64,000 nucleotides of DNA, from assembly GCF_900187975.1 (NCBI RefSeq), contig NZ_FZPC01000009.1:62001-126000 (forward strand), read 5' to 3'. A model generated the notes under the pieces. It worked only from the letters and a program-made list of their open reading frames with translations, was not told the DNA's origin and ran no database searches. This DNA comes from Pseudomonas delhiensis (GTDB taxonomy: Bacteria; Pseudomonadota; Gammaproteobacteria; Pseudomonadales; Pseudomonadaceae). Below, in pieces: positions 52,930 through 63,900 of the stretch. Within the stretch, counting starts at the first letter, position 1, and each line of letters starts with the position of its first letter. Both the position numbers and the translations under genes were made by a program.

Positions 52930-54691
52930 GCTGCGGGCTCCTGTTGCGGATGGACCACTGCTCGGTCTCGAACTGGCGCCGCCATTGCTGCGCATACAGG
53001 GGGCTGCGCTCCAGCAATTGCGGATGCTGCCCCCGGTCGGACAGTACGCCGCGTTCCAGCACCACGATCTGCTCGGCATCGCGGACGCTACCCAGACGAT
53101 GGGCAATCACCAGCACGGTCTGCTCCGGCCAGGCCTGGCGCAGATCGCGATAAAAGCGCTGCTCGGTACGGCTATCGGCGAAGGCCGTGGCTTCGTCCAG
53201 CACCAGGACCGGCGTCTCGGCCAACAACGCCCGGGCCAGCCCGATGCGTTGCCGTTCGCCACCGGACAAGCGCACGCCCCGCTCGTCCAGCGGCGTATGC
53301 AGGCCCTGGGGCAAGGCACGCACGAAGTCTTCGGCCTGTGCCACGCGCAAGGCGGTGAACAGTTGTTCCTCGCTGGCGTCGGGGCGGCCGATCAACAGGT
53401 TGTCCAGCACGGAGCCCCGAAAGACGAAAGCCTCCTGGGAAACCACGCCGACCGTCGCCGCCCGCGTCGCGTCGCTCATCGCGGCCAGGGGCCTGCCGCC
53501 GACGGTCACCCGCCCGGAATCGGCGTCAAGAAGGCCGCCAAGCAGCCAGGCCAGGGTACTTTTGCCGCTCCCCGACGGGCCGACCAACGCAGTCATCTGC
53601 CCGGCAGGCAGGCACAGGTCGATCTCGCGGAGCACCGGCCGCCCGTCATAGCTGAAACACACCGCCTCGAAACGTACCTCCAGCGCCCCCTGTGGCACCT
53701 GCTCGTTCCCTTCTGCGGGTTGCGGCCACTGCAGCAGAGGGGCGAAGCGCCGTACGCCACCGATGATTTCCTGAATCTGCGAGTTGAACCGCGCCACCCG
53801 CAACAATGGCCTGAGCATGCCGGTGCCGAGGATCAGCACCAGTACCAGGTCGGACAGCCCCACTTCGCCCCGCGCATGCAGCCACAGGCCCAAAGGGAAG
53901 AGGATGGCCACGTTGGCCCCCAGCAGCACCGTGAACGCCGACCAGCCAGGCACGCTCAGGGCGATCATGCGGCCGATCAGGCGCCGGTAGCGATCCAGGG
54001 CTTCACGCATACGCTTGAACGAGCGCGAGTCCTGGCGGAAGGCTTTCATCAACAGGGCATTGCGCAGGTATTCCAGTGTCGCGCCGTCCAGATCGTCCAC
54101 GGCGCCGGCGTACTCCCGCAGCCGTCCCTCCAGGCCGCGCATCATCCAGCCCTGGGCGAGCAACGCCAGGGGTACGGGAAGCAAGGCACAGAGGGCCAGG
54201 CGCCAATCGACGGCGCACAGCAACGCGAACGCCCACAAGGGGCTCAGCAATGCCGCCACGCACTCGACGCTGTGGTGGGCGATGAATTGCTCCATGCGCT
54301 CCACGTCCTGGATCAGCCGCCGCTTGAGTTCACCGCTGGACAAGCGGACGAGCCAAGGCAGGGGCGCCCATGACAAATGCCGCACCAGGGCCCTGCGGGT
54401 GTTGAACAGTACCCGATAGGCCGCCACGTGGCTGAGGTAGTAGGCGAAGGTGTAGAGCACGTACTTGAGCAGCACGCACAGGGCCATCCAGCCGGCCAGC
54501 TCCAGCAGACTGGCGCTTGGCGCCGGTTCCTGCAGAACCAGGTTCACCGCCTGGGCCAGCAGCACGAAAGGCAGCAACTCGACGCCGGCAGCCAGCACCG
54601 CCATCGCCACCGCCCCGCCCAGACGCCAACCCTGCCCACGCAACAGCCAGCGCCAGGCAGGCCTTTGCCCTCTGCTGAACTCGCCCCCCAT
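52913..54691 (-). CDS. Siderophore ABC transporter, fused membrane-ATPase subunit (YbtP/PchH-like)
   Basis: A 592-residue half-transporter. The membrane domain covers residues 15-310. The ATPase domain has Walker A GPSGSGKST, signature LSGGERQRIGLARALL, Walker B VLVLDEATAFAD (Phe where Ser is usual) and the His of VIAHRLG. The start is set at 54691 (MGGEFSRGQRPAWRW); a longer reading to 54844 has no ribosome site and adds unconserved residues. It is the first gene of the divergent transporter pair and shares its control region (279 bp, with the Fur box at 54910) with the biosynthetic operon. Confidence 0.9.
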   Translation of the reverse strand: MGGEFSRGQRPAWRWLLRGQGWRLGGAVAMAVLAAGVELLPFVLLAQAVNLVLQEPAPSASLLELAGWMALCVLLKYVLYTFAYYLSHVAAYRVLFNTRRALVRHLSWAPLPWLVRLSSGELKRRLIQDVERMEQFIAHHSVECVAALLSPLWAFALLCAVDWRLALCALLPVPLALLAQGWMMRGLEGRLREYAGAVDDLDGATLEYLRNALLMKAFRQDSRSFKRMREALDRYRRLIGRMIALSVPGWSAFTVLLGANVAILFPLGLWLHARGEVGLSDLVLVLILGTGMLRPLLRVARFNSQIQEIIGGVRRFAPLLQWPQPAEGNEQVPQGALEVRFEAVCFSYDGRPVLREIDLCLPAGQMTALVGPSGSGKSTLAWLLGGLLDADSGRVTVGGRPLAAMSDATRAATVGVVSQEAFVFRGSVLDNLLIGRPDASEEQLFTALRVAQAEDFVRALPQGLHTPLDERGVRLSGGERQRIGLARALLAETPVLVLDEATAFADSRTEQRFYRDLRQAWPEQTVLVIAHRLGSVRDAEQIVVLERGVLSDRGQHPQLLERSPLYAQQWRRQFETEQWSIRNRSPQHAVAD

Positions 54692-54909
54692 GACCGTCCC
54701 CACTCGCCAACAGTGCCGACAGCATCCGCTACGCCCTGGCCAGGGGACTGCCCTGATCGGTTCTGACAGACCCCGGATGAGGACTATTGCCCTCCCGCCA
54801 TGGCCCTGCGCCCTGCCATCCGGGAACGTCGACGGCTTGGGCATAAGCTCATGACAAAAAATGCCGATCGGGGCTGAGGCGTTCGGTTTCGGGGAGTCCC
54901 TCTACAAAA

Positions 54910-54928
54910 CATAACAATAATCATTCTC
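54910..54928. promoter_or_regulatory. Fur box between transporter and biosynthetic operons
   Basis: CATAACAATAATCATTCTC matches the 19-bp Fur consensus at 15 positions by my count. It lies 43 bp before the biosynthetic gene at 54971 and about 220 bp before the transporter start, so it could repress both directions. Confidence 0.8.
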
Positions 54929-54970
54929 AAATTTTGGAATTTCCTGCGACCCTGCAAAAGGAGCAAGCCC

Positions 54971-57940
54971 ATGCCCACTCTTCACTGGCGTGACACCCAG
55001 GCCCGGAAATTCGTGCAACAAGGCTATTGGGAACCCCGGAGCCTGAATGAGCACTTGCAGGAGTGGAGCCACCGATTCGGCCCGCGCATCGCCCTGGTTG
55101 AAGGCGAACAACAGCTCAGCTATTTCGACTTCGAACAGCAAGTCTGCTGCCTGGCCGGTGGCCTGGCCGACCTGGGTATCCAATGCGGTGACCGGGTACT
55201 GCTGCAACTGCCCAATGGCATCGCTTTCGCCAGCAGTTTCTTCGCCCTGCTGCGCCTCGGCGCCTGGCCGATCCTGGCCATGCCGGCCCACCGCGAACGG
55301 GAGATCCAGGCCCTGTGCGAGCTGGCCGAGCCGACTGCCTACATAGTCGCCGAACGTTTTCTCGGCTACGACTACCGGCCCATGGCCGAGCGGCAACTGG
55401 GCAGGCAAGCGAGCCTGAGGCACCTGATCATCGCCGGCAAGCCAAGCAATGCCGGGGTCCCCCTGAGCGCGTTGAACGGAGAAATTCGCCGCCCAGCCGT
55501 CGTGGATCCCCTGGACACCGCCCTGTTGCTGCTGTCCGGCGGGACCACCGGCACCCCGAAGCTGATTCCCCGCAGCCATGCCGACTATGCCTATAACGCC
55601 AAGGCATCGGCTCGCCTGTGCGGCTTTGCTGGCGACTCGGTATACCTGGCCGCCCTGCCCATTGCCCATAACTTCCCACTGGCCTGTCCAGGTCTGATCG
55701 GAACCCTGTCGATGGGCGGCAAGGTGGTGTTCGCTCTTACCCCGGGGGCCGACGAAGCCTTTGGCCTGATCGCGCGCGAAGGCGTTACCCACACCGCGTT
55801 GGTACCATCTCTGGTCAAGCTGTGGCTACAGGCCCGGGAATGGGACAAGAGCGACCTGTCCAGCCTGCGCCTGTTGCAAGTGGGTGGCGCACGCTTGCCG
55901 GCGGAACTGGCGGCGCAGGTCACACCGATATTGGGCTGCGCCCTGCAACAGGTGTTCGGCATGGCCGAAGGCCTGCTCTGCTACACCCGCCTGGACGATC
56001 CTCAGCAGGTGGTACTCAATACCCAAGGCCGCCCCCTTAGCGAAGCTGATGAAGTGCGTCTGATCAGTGCCGACGGGCAACCGGTAGGCGACGGTCAAAC
56101 CGGTGAACTGATCGTGCGCGGCCCTTATACCATTCACGGTTATTACCGCGCCGAGGCACACAACCAGCAGGTGTTCGACGCCGAAGGTTTCTACCACTCC
56201 GGCGACCTGGCGCGCTGGTCCCCGGATGGAAATCTGGTGGTCGAAGGCCGCCTCAAGGAACAGATCAACCGTGCCGGCGAGAAAATCGCCGCTGCTGAAA
56301 TAGAGCAGTTGCTGCGTGAACACCCCCAGATCCAGGACGCCGCGGTGATCGCCCTGGCCGATAAGCGTCTGGGTGAACGACTGTGCGCCTGCGTGATTGT
56401 GCGAGGCGACCAAACTCTCGAACTGACTGACCTGCGCCAGCACTTCCAGGCCCTGGGTCTACCCCGCCACAAATGGCCAGACCAGTTGGAAACCCTGCAC
56501 AGTTGGCCGCTGACCAGCATCGGCAAACTCGACAAGCGCCAGCTGCAACAACGCTTCCAGGATGAAGCCGCGTCGCGCGCGGCCTATCTGGAGTGCTGCG
56601 TGCCCATCCGCGAAAAACCTCAGGAACTGGCAGCAGCGCTGGTCAAGCATTACCTGCCCGACGACCTCACCCTCTACGAGCACAACGGTGAGTGGGCCCT
56701 AGGCATTGGCAGCGCGGCATGCATCCGCTTGCTTGGCAACCAACTGCAATTGAGCATCGCCGAGCAGCGCAGGCAATGGCCCGCAGAGGACCTGCCCGAA
56801 GCCCTGGGCAAAGCCCTGGGGGAGCTGCCCTTCCAGGACTGGCGAGCCTACGGTACCGCCTGCTTCGAACTGGCCCGGCGCCTCCATGGCCTGCCTGTGC
56901 AGGATGGCAGCCGTCCGCCGCTTCGGTTGGATATCCCGGCCGTGGATATTCGTCTGCGCGACGGCACGGCGCTGATCCGGGCCCTGCAGCCCGAGGCACT
57001 GGCCAGCGCAAAAGCTCGCTTGCAGGAACTGGATGCCAAGCCACTTGCTCCCATCCGCACCGGCCATGCCCAGCCGAACGTGGCAACCCACGACGCCGCG
57101 CTTTATCGCGGTCAGGTGGCCAGCGCCGTGGCGGAAATCCGGCAAGGCCGATACCAGAAGCTCATCCTGTCACGCAAAGTGCCACTCAAAGGCAATCTGG
57201 ATCTGGTGGCCAGCTATCGTGCCGGGCGCCAGGCCAACACCCCGGCCCGCTCCTTCATCCATCACCAGGGCGACTTCGCCTGCGTTGGCTTCAGCCCGGA
57301 AACCGTGGTCGAGGTCAGTGCCCAAGGCCTGGTCGGCACCCAGCCCCTGGCCGGCACCCGCGCGCTGGGAGACAGCGTCGAGAAAGAAGCGCAACTGCGT
57401 GACGAGCTGTACAGCGACCCCAAGGAAATCGCTGAACATGCGGTTTCGGTCAAGCTGGCTTTCGAGGAACTGCAGGCGATCTGCGAGCCGCAACAGCTGG
57501 GGGTCAGCGAGTTCATGGCAGTTTCCCGGCGTGGCAGCGTGCAACATCTGAGCTCGCGGCTCAGAGGCCAGCTCCGGGACGGCTGCAACGCCTGGCATGC
57601 CTTCGCCGCGCTGTTCCCGGCGGTCACCGCCTCGGGCATTCCCAAACGTGAGGCCCTGCAGGCCATCGCGGCCCATGAGGGGGCCCCCCGTGACCTCTAC
57701 AGCGGCTGCGTGATGATCTGCGACAGCCACGGCATGCTCGACGCCGCGCTGGTGCTGCGCACAGCGTTCCAGCATCGCGACCAGGCCTGGGTCCAGGCCG
57801 GCGCTGGTATCGTCTCCCTCTCGCTGCCGGAGCGCGAACTGGAAGAAACCCGTGAGAAGCTCGCCAGCATCGCGCCCTACGTACACCTGGCCGAACCTCA
57901 GCTGGCAACCGTGCGGCAAACAGCCGAGGTGCAGCCATGA
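54971..57940 (+). CDS. Fused salicyl-AMP ligase and salicylate synthase
   Basis: A 989-residue protein joining two steps usually made by separate enzymes. Residues 1-535 are a stand-alone aryl-acid adenylating enzyme (YbtE/PchD/DhbE type): P-loop LLSGGTTGTPKLIPRSH (about 190), FGMAEGLLCYTRLDDP, KEQINRAGEKIAAAEIE and LTSIGKLDKRQL (about 518). Residues about 600-970 are a chorismate-using salicylate synthase (YbtS/Irp9/MbtI type): YQKLILSRKV (728), PLAGTRALG, DPKEIAEHAVSVK, RRGSVQHLSSR, TASGIPKREA and PERELEETREK. It thus makes salicylate from chorismate and activates it for the NRPS carrier domain. GGAG precedes the ATG; the stop overlaps the NRPS start (ATGA). Confidence 0.93.
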   Translation: MPTLHWRDTQARKFVQQGYWEPRSLNEHLQEWSHRFGPRIALVEGEQQLSYFDFEQQVCCLAGGLADLGIQCGDRVLLQLPNGIAFASSFFALLRLGAWPILAMPAHREREIQALCELAEPTAYIVAERFLGYDYRPMAERQLGRQASLRHLIIAGKPSNAGVPLSALNGEIRRPAVVDPLDTALLLLSGGTTGTPKLIPRSHADYAYNAKASARLCGFAGDSVYLAALPIAHNFPLACPGLIGTLSMGGKVVFALTPGADEAFGLIAREGVTHTALVPSLVKLWLQAREWDKSDLSSLRLLQVGGARLPAELAAQVTPILGCALQQVFGMAEGLLCYTRLDDPQQVVLNTQGRPLSEADEVRLISADGQPVGDGQTGELIVRGPYTIHGYYRAEAHNQQVFDAEGFYHSGDLARWSPDGNLVVEGRLKEQINRAGEKIAAAEIEQLLREHPQIQDAAVIALADKRLGERLCACVIVRGDQTLELTDLRQHFQALGLPRHKWPDQLETLHSWPLTSIGKLDKRQLQQRFQDEAASRAAYLECCVPIREKPQELAAALVKHYLPDDLTLYEHNGEWALGIGSAACIRLLGNQLQLSIAEQRRQWPAEDLPEALGKALGELPFQDWRAYGTACFELARRLHGLPVQDGSRPPLRLDIPAVDIRLRDGTALIRALQPEALASAKARLQELDAKPLAPIRTGHAQPNVATHDAALYRGQVASAVAEIRQGRYQKLILSRKVPLKGNLDLVASYRAGRQANTPARSFIHHQGDFACVGFSPETVVEVSAQGLVGTQPLAGTRALGDSVEKEAQLRDELYSDPKEIAEHAVSVKLAFEELQAICEPQQLGVSEFMAVSRRGSVQHLSSRLRGQLRDGCNAWHAFAALFPAVTASGIPKREALQAIAAHEGAPRDLYSGCVMICDSHGMLDAALVLRTAFQHRDQAWVQAGAGIVSLSLPERELEETREKLASIAPYVHLAEPQLATVRQTAEVQP

Positions 57941-60900
57941 GCACGCTGCACGCTACCCTGCTACGCCAGCAGATTCGTGCCTTGCTACCCCAGGGCGAGT
58001 TGTTGGACGACAGCGCCAACCTGATCGAACGAGGCCTGGACTCACTACACCTGATGCGTTTGGTCAACGAATGGCGCCAGGCTGGTGCCCAGGTCACCTT
58101 TGCCGAACTGATCGAACAACCGTTCCTTGAGCACTGGCTGCCGCTGCTAACCAAAACCAGCGGGATACCAGTAGCACTCCTGCCTCTGCCTCGTGACGAA
58201 CCACCCCCACAGGCGCCCTTCGCCCTGACCGATGTACAGCACGCGTACTGGATAGGCCGCGGCGATGAACAACTACTCGGCGGAGTCGGTTGCCACGCCT
58301 ACCTGGAATTCGACGGTGCGACTCTACAACCCCGGTGCCTGGCAACGGCCTGGCAAGAGGTGCAGCAATGGCACGGTATGCTGCGTGCCCGCTTCGACGA
58401 TGAAGGCAGGCAGCAGGTGTTGGAACGGGGCCAGTCCCGGTTACGCGTGCAGGACCTGCGTCAGCTGGACGAGGCCACCGTACAGCAGGCCCTGGTGGCG
58501 ACCCGTGAACGCTTGTCGCACCGGCGCCTGGCGGTGGAGCGCGGCGAAGTCGCCGGGCTGGAGCTGAGCCTGTTGCCAACGGGCGCCTGTCGCCTGCATT
58601 TCGACATCGACCTGCTGGTGGCCGACGTCCATAGCCTGCATCTGATCCTGCGAGATCTGGCTACTCGCTACCGTGGCGAAGCACTGCCGGAAGCCGGCCG
58701 GGACTGGTATTTCGCCCGTTACCTGGCCGTACGCCCAGCCCCTTCGGCCAGTTCCGCCCTTTATTGGCAGGCACGCCTGGACCAGTTGCCGGCGGGACCG
58801 GAGCTGCCGCTCGCACGTCCTCCCGAGTCGATCGAGCAGGTACGCTTCTCCCGTCGCCAGCAACGGCTGTCGGTCGAGGTCTGGACGCGCCTGCGCGAAC
58901 AGGCTGCACGGCACTGCGTGACCCCTGCCATGCTGCTGGCCGGATGCTTCGCCCAGGTGCTGGGGCGCTGGAGCCGCGTGCCGCACTTTCTCCTCAACCT
59001 GCCGCTGTTCGATCGCCAGGGCGGCCAGCCAACACTGGACCAGGTGGTAGCGGACTTCACCAACCTGCTGTTGCTGGAGGTCGACCTGCGTAAGCCCGGC
59101 ACCTTCGCCGAACAGCTGAAACGCCTGCAGACGCAGTTCCACCGAGACATGGCCCATGCCGACTATTCCGGCGTCCAGGTGCAACGAGACCTGGCTCAAC
59201 GCCATGATGGCCAGCGCAGTTTTTCCCCCGTGGTGTTCGCCTGCAACCTCGGCACGCCGCTGCTCGACCCGGCGGACGCCGACGTCCTGGGTCGCCTGAA
59301 CTACATGATCTCGCAGACCCCGCAGGTCTGGCTCGACCATCAGGTATACGAAGAGGACGGCACCCTGCTGCTGGCCTGGGATGCCCAGGACACGCTGTTT
59401 CCGGAAGGCCTGCTCGACGCCATGTTCGGTACCTACATCGACCTCTTGCATGACCTGCAGGGGCCAGCAGCCTGGGATTCACCAGTGCTACCGGATCTAC
59501 CTGAGGAGCAGCAGGCGCTGCGCCAACGGGTCAATGCCACCCAGGCCAAGATCCCCGTCCGTACCCTGCTGGAAGCGCCCTTCGCCATTGCTGGCGAACG
59601 CCTGGCGCTGATCGATGGTGAACGCCGGTTGAGCTACACCGCCTTGCGGGACGGTACCCTGAGAATTGCCAGTTACCTGCTGGAACAGGGAATACAGCCC
59701 GGTGACGCAGTGGGCGTGTGCCTGCCACGTGGCAGCGACGCAGTGATCGCCCTGTTCGGCGTACTGGCCGCTGGTGCCTGTTATGTGCCGATCAGTCCCG
59801 GCCAACCACCTGCCCGCCGCGAGCGCATAGCGCAACGTGCCAACATTCGCAGCCTGATAGATATGGAACTGCTGCAGCAAGCCCTCGATTACGTGCCCTT
59901 GTCCGCTCCCGTATACGTCGATCCGCAGAGCCCGGCCTATGTGATCTTCACCTCCGGCTCCACCGGTGAACCCAAGGGCGTGCAGGTCAGCCACCGTGCC
60001 GCCTGCAATACCCTGGACGATCTCAACCAGCGCTTTGCCGTCGGCCCCGAGGACCGCGTACTGGCGGTCTCGGCGTTGGATTTCGATCTGTCGGTCCACG
60101 ACCTGTTCGGCGTGTTGGCGGCAGGTGGCTCTGTGGTACTGCTGGATGAACAGCAACGCCGCGACGCCACTGCCTGGCTCAGGCTGATCCAGCAACACCA
60201 AGTGACCTTGTGGAACTCGGTGCCATTGTTGCTGGACATGCTGCTGACAGTGGCCGAAAGCGATGGGCGCACCCTGCCCTTGCGCCTGGCCTACCTGTCC
60301 GGCGACTGGATCGGCCTCGACCTGCCGGCCCGCCTGGACGCCGCCACTGCCGGCGGCTGCCGACTGATTGCCATGGGCGGCGCCACCGAAGCCGCCATCT
60401 GGTCGAACTGGCAACCCGTGACGCTGCCCTTGCCTGAACACTGGACCTCGATCCCCTACGGCACGCCCCTGGCCAACCAGTGCTTCCGCGTGGTCGACAG
60501 CCTGGGCCGCGACTGTCCGGACTGGGTCTCCGGCGAGCTGTGGATCGGCGGGGTCGGCGTCGCCGACGGCTATCGCGGTTCGGAACAGCTCAGCGCCGAG
60601 CGTTTCGTCCAGCATGAGGGCCAGCGCTGGTACCGCACTGGCGACATGGGTCGTTACTGGCCCGACGGTTGCCTGGAGTTCCTCGGCCGCCGCGACCAGC
60701 AAGTCAAGGTCCGTGGCCACCGCATCGAACTGGGTGAAGTGGAAAGCGCCCTGCTCACCCTGCCCGAGGTACGCCAGGTAGTGGTGCTCGCCACGGGGAA
60801 ACCGCTACGACTGATGGCCGCAGTGGTCGGCAGCATCGATTGCAGCGACGATCTCTGTCAGCACCTGGCCCAGCAGTTGCCCGAGTACATGCTGCCCAGC

Positions 60901-63900
60901 CAATGGTTGCTGCTCCCCAGCCTGCCCCTGAGCGCCAACGGCAAGCTCGACCGGCAACAGTTGTTGCAACTGGCCGAACAGCAGGCACCGCAAACCGACC
61001 AGCAACGGCAGCCGCCTTGCGGAGAAGTGGAGCAGCGGGTCGCGGCGATCTGGCGTGAGCTGCTGCATTGCCCGCAGGTCCACCGCCAGGACGATTTCTT
61101 CCGCCTGGGCGGCGACAGCCTCCTGGCCACTCGATGTAGCACCCGTTTGCGCCGGGAAGGTCTGGCTAGCAACCATAGCCTGCGCCAATTGTTCGCCACA
61201 CCGCGCCTGGCCGATTTTGCCGCAACCCTGCTGCCGGTCGGCGCCCCCCCAACGTTGCAGGTAGTACCGGACCTCGCCAACCGCTATCGAGGCTTCCCCC
61301 TGACCGAAGTCCAACAGGCCTACTGGCGCGGGCAAAGCCAGGACTTGCCATTGTCCTGTGGCACTACCTACCTGATCGAACTGGATGGCGAACGCCTGGA
61401 TGTGCCGCGTTTCGAGCGGGCCTGGCAGCGTCTTGTACAGCGCCATGAAATGCTCCGCGCCGAATTGCTTGACGACGACCGCCAAGTAATCCTGCAACAG
61501 GTGCCACCAGTACAGGTGCAGCAGCATTGGCTGAAGTGCGGCGACGCCGAAACCGCACGACAGCAGTTGGCCAAACTCTGGGCGCAGCGGCCACGCCAGC
61601 GGCGCAGCTGGCCACTGTTCGAAGTGCATGCGGTGAATTACACCGGGCAACGCTGTCGCCTGGGGCTGTTCTTCAACTACCTGACGTTGGACGGCCTGAG
61701 CATCAAGCTCCTGCTGGGAGAACTGGCCCAGCTCTACACCGAGCCCGATCATCCGTTATCGCCAATCGGCTTGTCGTTCCGCGACTATGTTCTGCAGGTC
61801 CAGCCCAGCCCCGAACAGCTGGAACAGGCCCACGCCTATTGGCGTGAACGCCTCGACGATCTGCCTGGGCCTCCAACCCTCCCTCTGCGCTGTTCGCCGC
61901 AGAGCCTTGAGGAAACCAGTTTCAGTCGCCGTGAATTCCGCCTGGAAGCCAACCAGTGGCAAGCGCTACGCCAGCGGGCACGAGAGTCGGGGATCACTGC
62001 CTCGGTACTGCTGCTCAGCGTCTATGCCCAGGTGCTGGCCCGCTGGAGCAACGGCCATGCCCATACCCTGAATCTGACACTGTTCGACCGGCAGGACATC
62101 CATCCGGACATCGGGCGAGTGCTTGGTGACTTCACCTCGCTGGTGCCGGTGAGCTTCTACCCCGAGGTTGGCCGCAGCTTCCTGCTCCAGGCCCAGCAGA
62201 TACAGGCGCAGATCGCCGATGTGCTGCAACACGCTGCCTGTTCCTCGATCTGGGTCCAACGGCAACGGGCACACCGGGTCGGTCCGCAGGCCGCGGCATT
62301 GCCAGTGGTGTTCACCAGTACCCTGGGGTTGGCCGACGATCTGCTGGGCGAGCTACCCGAGGACTTTCCGGATATCGTCCCCGGCGGTCTATCGGAAACC
62401 CCGCAGGTCTGGCTCGACCATCAGTTGTATGAACATCGCGGCGCCCTGGTGCTGTGCTGGGACGCCGTGGACGCACTGTTTCCGGAAGGCCTGCTGGACG
62501 CGTCGTTCGCTACCTATACCGAAGCGCTGGTGCGATTGATCGACGCCGACTGGCAGTACCCCCTGGCGCTGCCACTGCCTCCTATGCAGGCCGCTGTGCG
62601 CCGGCAGGTCAATGCCACAGCCCGCCCCATAGCCCCACGTACCCTACTCTCCGCCCCCTTTGCCATGAGTGCCGAACGCCTGGCGCTGATAGACGGAGAA
62701 AGCCGGCTGAGCTATGGCCAGTTGCGCGAGGCAGCCTTGCGCGTGGCAGCGGGTCTGCTGGCCCAGGGCGTAAAGCCTGGCGAGGCCGTTGGCGTATGCC
62801 TGCCACGTGGCAGCGACGCAGTGATCGCCCTGTTCGGAGTGCTCGCCGCTGGCGCCTGCTATGTACCGATCGGCATCGCTCAGCCCACGGCACGGCGCAA
62901 GCGTATCGAGCAACGCGCCACTATCCGCTACACCCTCGATACCCAGCAACTGCCGCAACTGCTGGCGCAAGCGCCGCTGTCAGCCCCCGTAGACGTCAGC
63001 GTGGACAGTCCGGCCTATGTGATCTTCACCTCCGGCTCCACTGGCGAACCCAAGGGCGTGCAGGTCAGCCACCGTGCCGCCTGCAATACCCTGGACGATC
63101 TCAACCAGCGCTTTGCCGTCGGCCCCGAGGACCGCGTACTGGCGGTCTCGGCGTTGGATTTCGATCTGTCGGTCCACGACCTGTTCGGCGTGTTGGCGGC
63201 AGGTGGCTCTGTGGTACTGCTGGATGAACAGCAACGCCGCGACGCCACTGCCTGGCTCAGGCTGATCCAGCAACACCAAGTGACCTTGTGGAACTCGGTG
63301 CCATTGTTGCTGGACATGCTGCTGACAGTGGCCGAAAGCGATGGGCGCACCCTGCCCTTGCGCCTGGCCTACCTGTCCGGCGACTGGATCGGCCTCGACC
63401 TGCCGGCCCGCCTGGACGCCGCCACTGCCGGCGGCTGCCGACTGATCGCCATGGGCGGCGCCACCGAAGCCGCCATCTGGTCGAACTGGCAACCCGTGAC
63501 GCTGCCCTTGCCTGAACACTGGACCTCGATCCCCTACGGCACGCCCCTGGCCAACCAGTGCTTCCGCGTGGTCGACAGCCTGGGCCGCGACTGTCCGGAC
63601 TGGGTCTCCGGCGAGCTGTGGATCGGCGGGGTCGGCGTCGCCGACGGCTATCGCGGTTCGGAACAGCTCAGCGCCGAGCGTTTCGTCCAGCATGAGGGCC
63701 AGCGCTGGTACCGCACTGGCGACATGGGTCGTTACTGGCCCGACGGTTGCCTGGAGTTCCTCGGCCGCCGCGACCAGCAAGTCAAGCTCCGTGGCCACCG
63801 CATCGAACTGGGTGAAGTGGAAAGCGCCCTGCTCGCCCTGCCCGAGGTACGCCAGGCCATGGCCGTGGTGCTGGGTGACCCGCCCAGACTGGCGGTGGCG

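Noticed and set aside
51247..53358. A 703-codon plus-strand frame over the ABC transporter genes
   Set aside because: Gln/Arg/His-rich shadow; the minus-strand ATPase motifs are complete.
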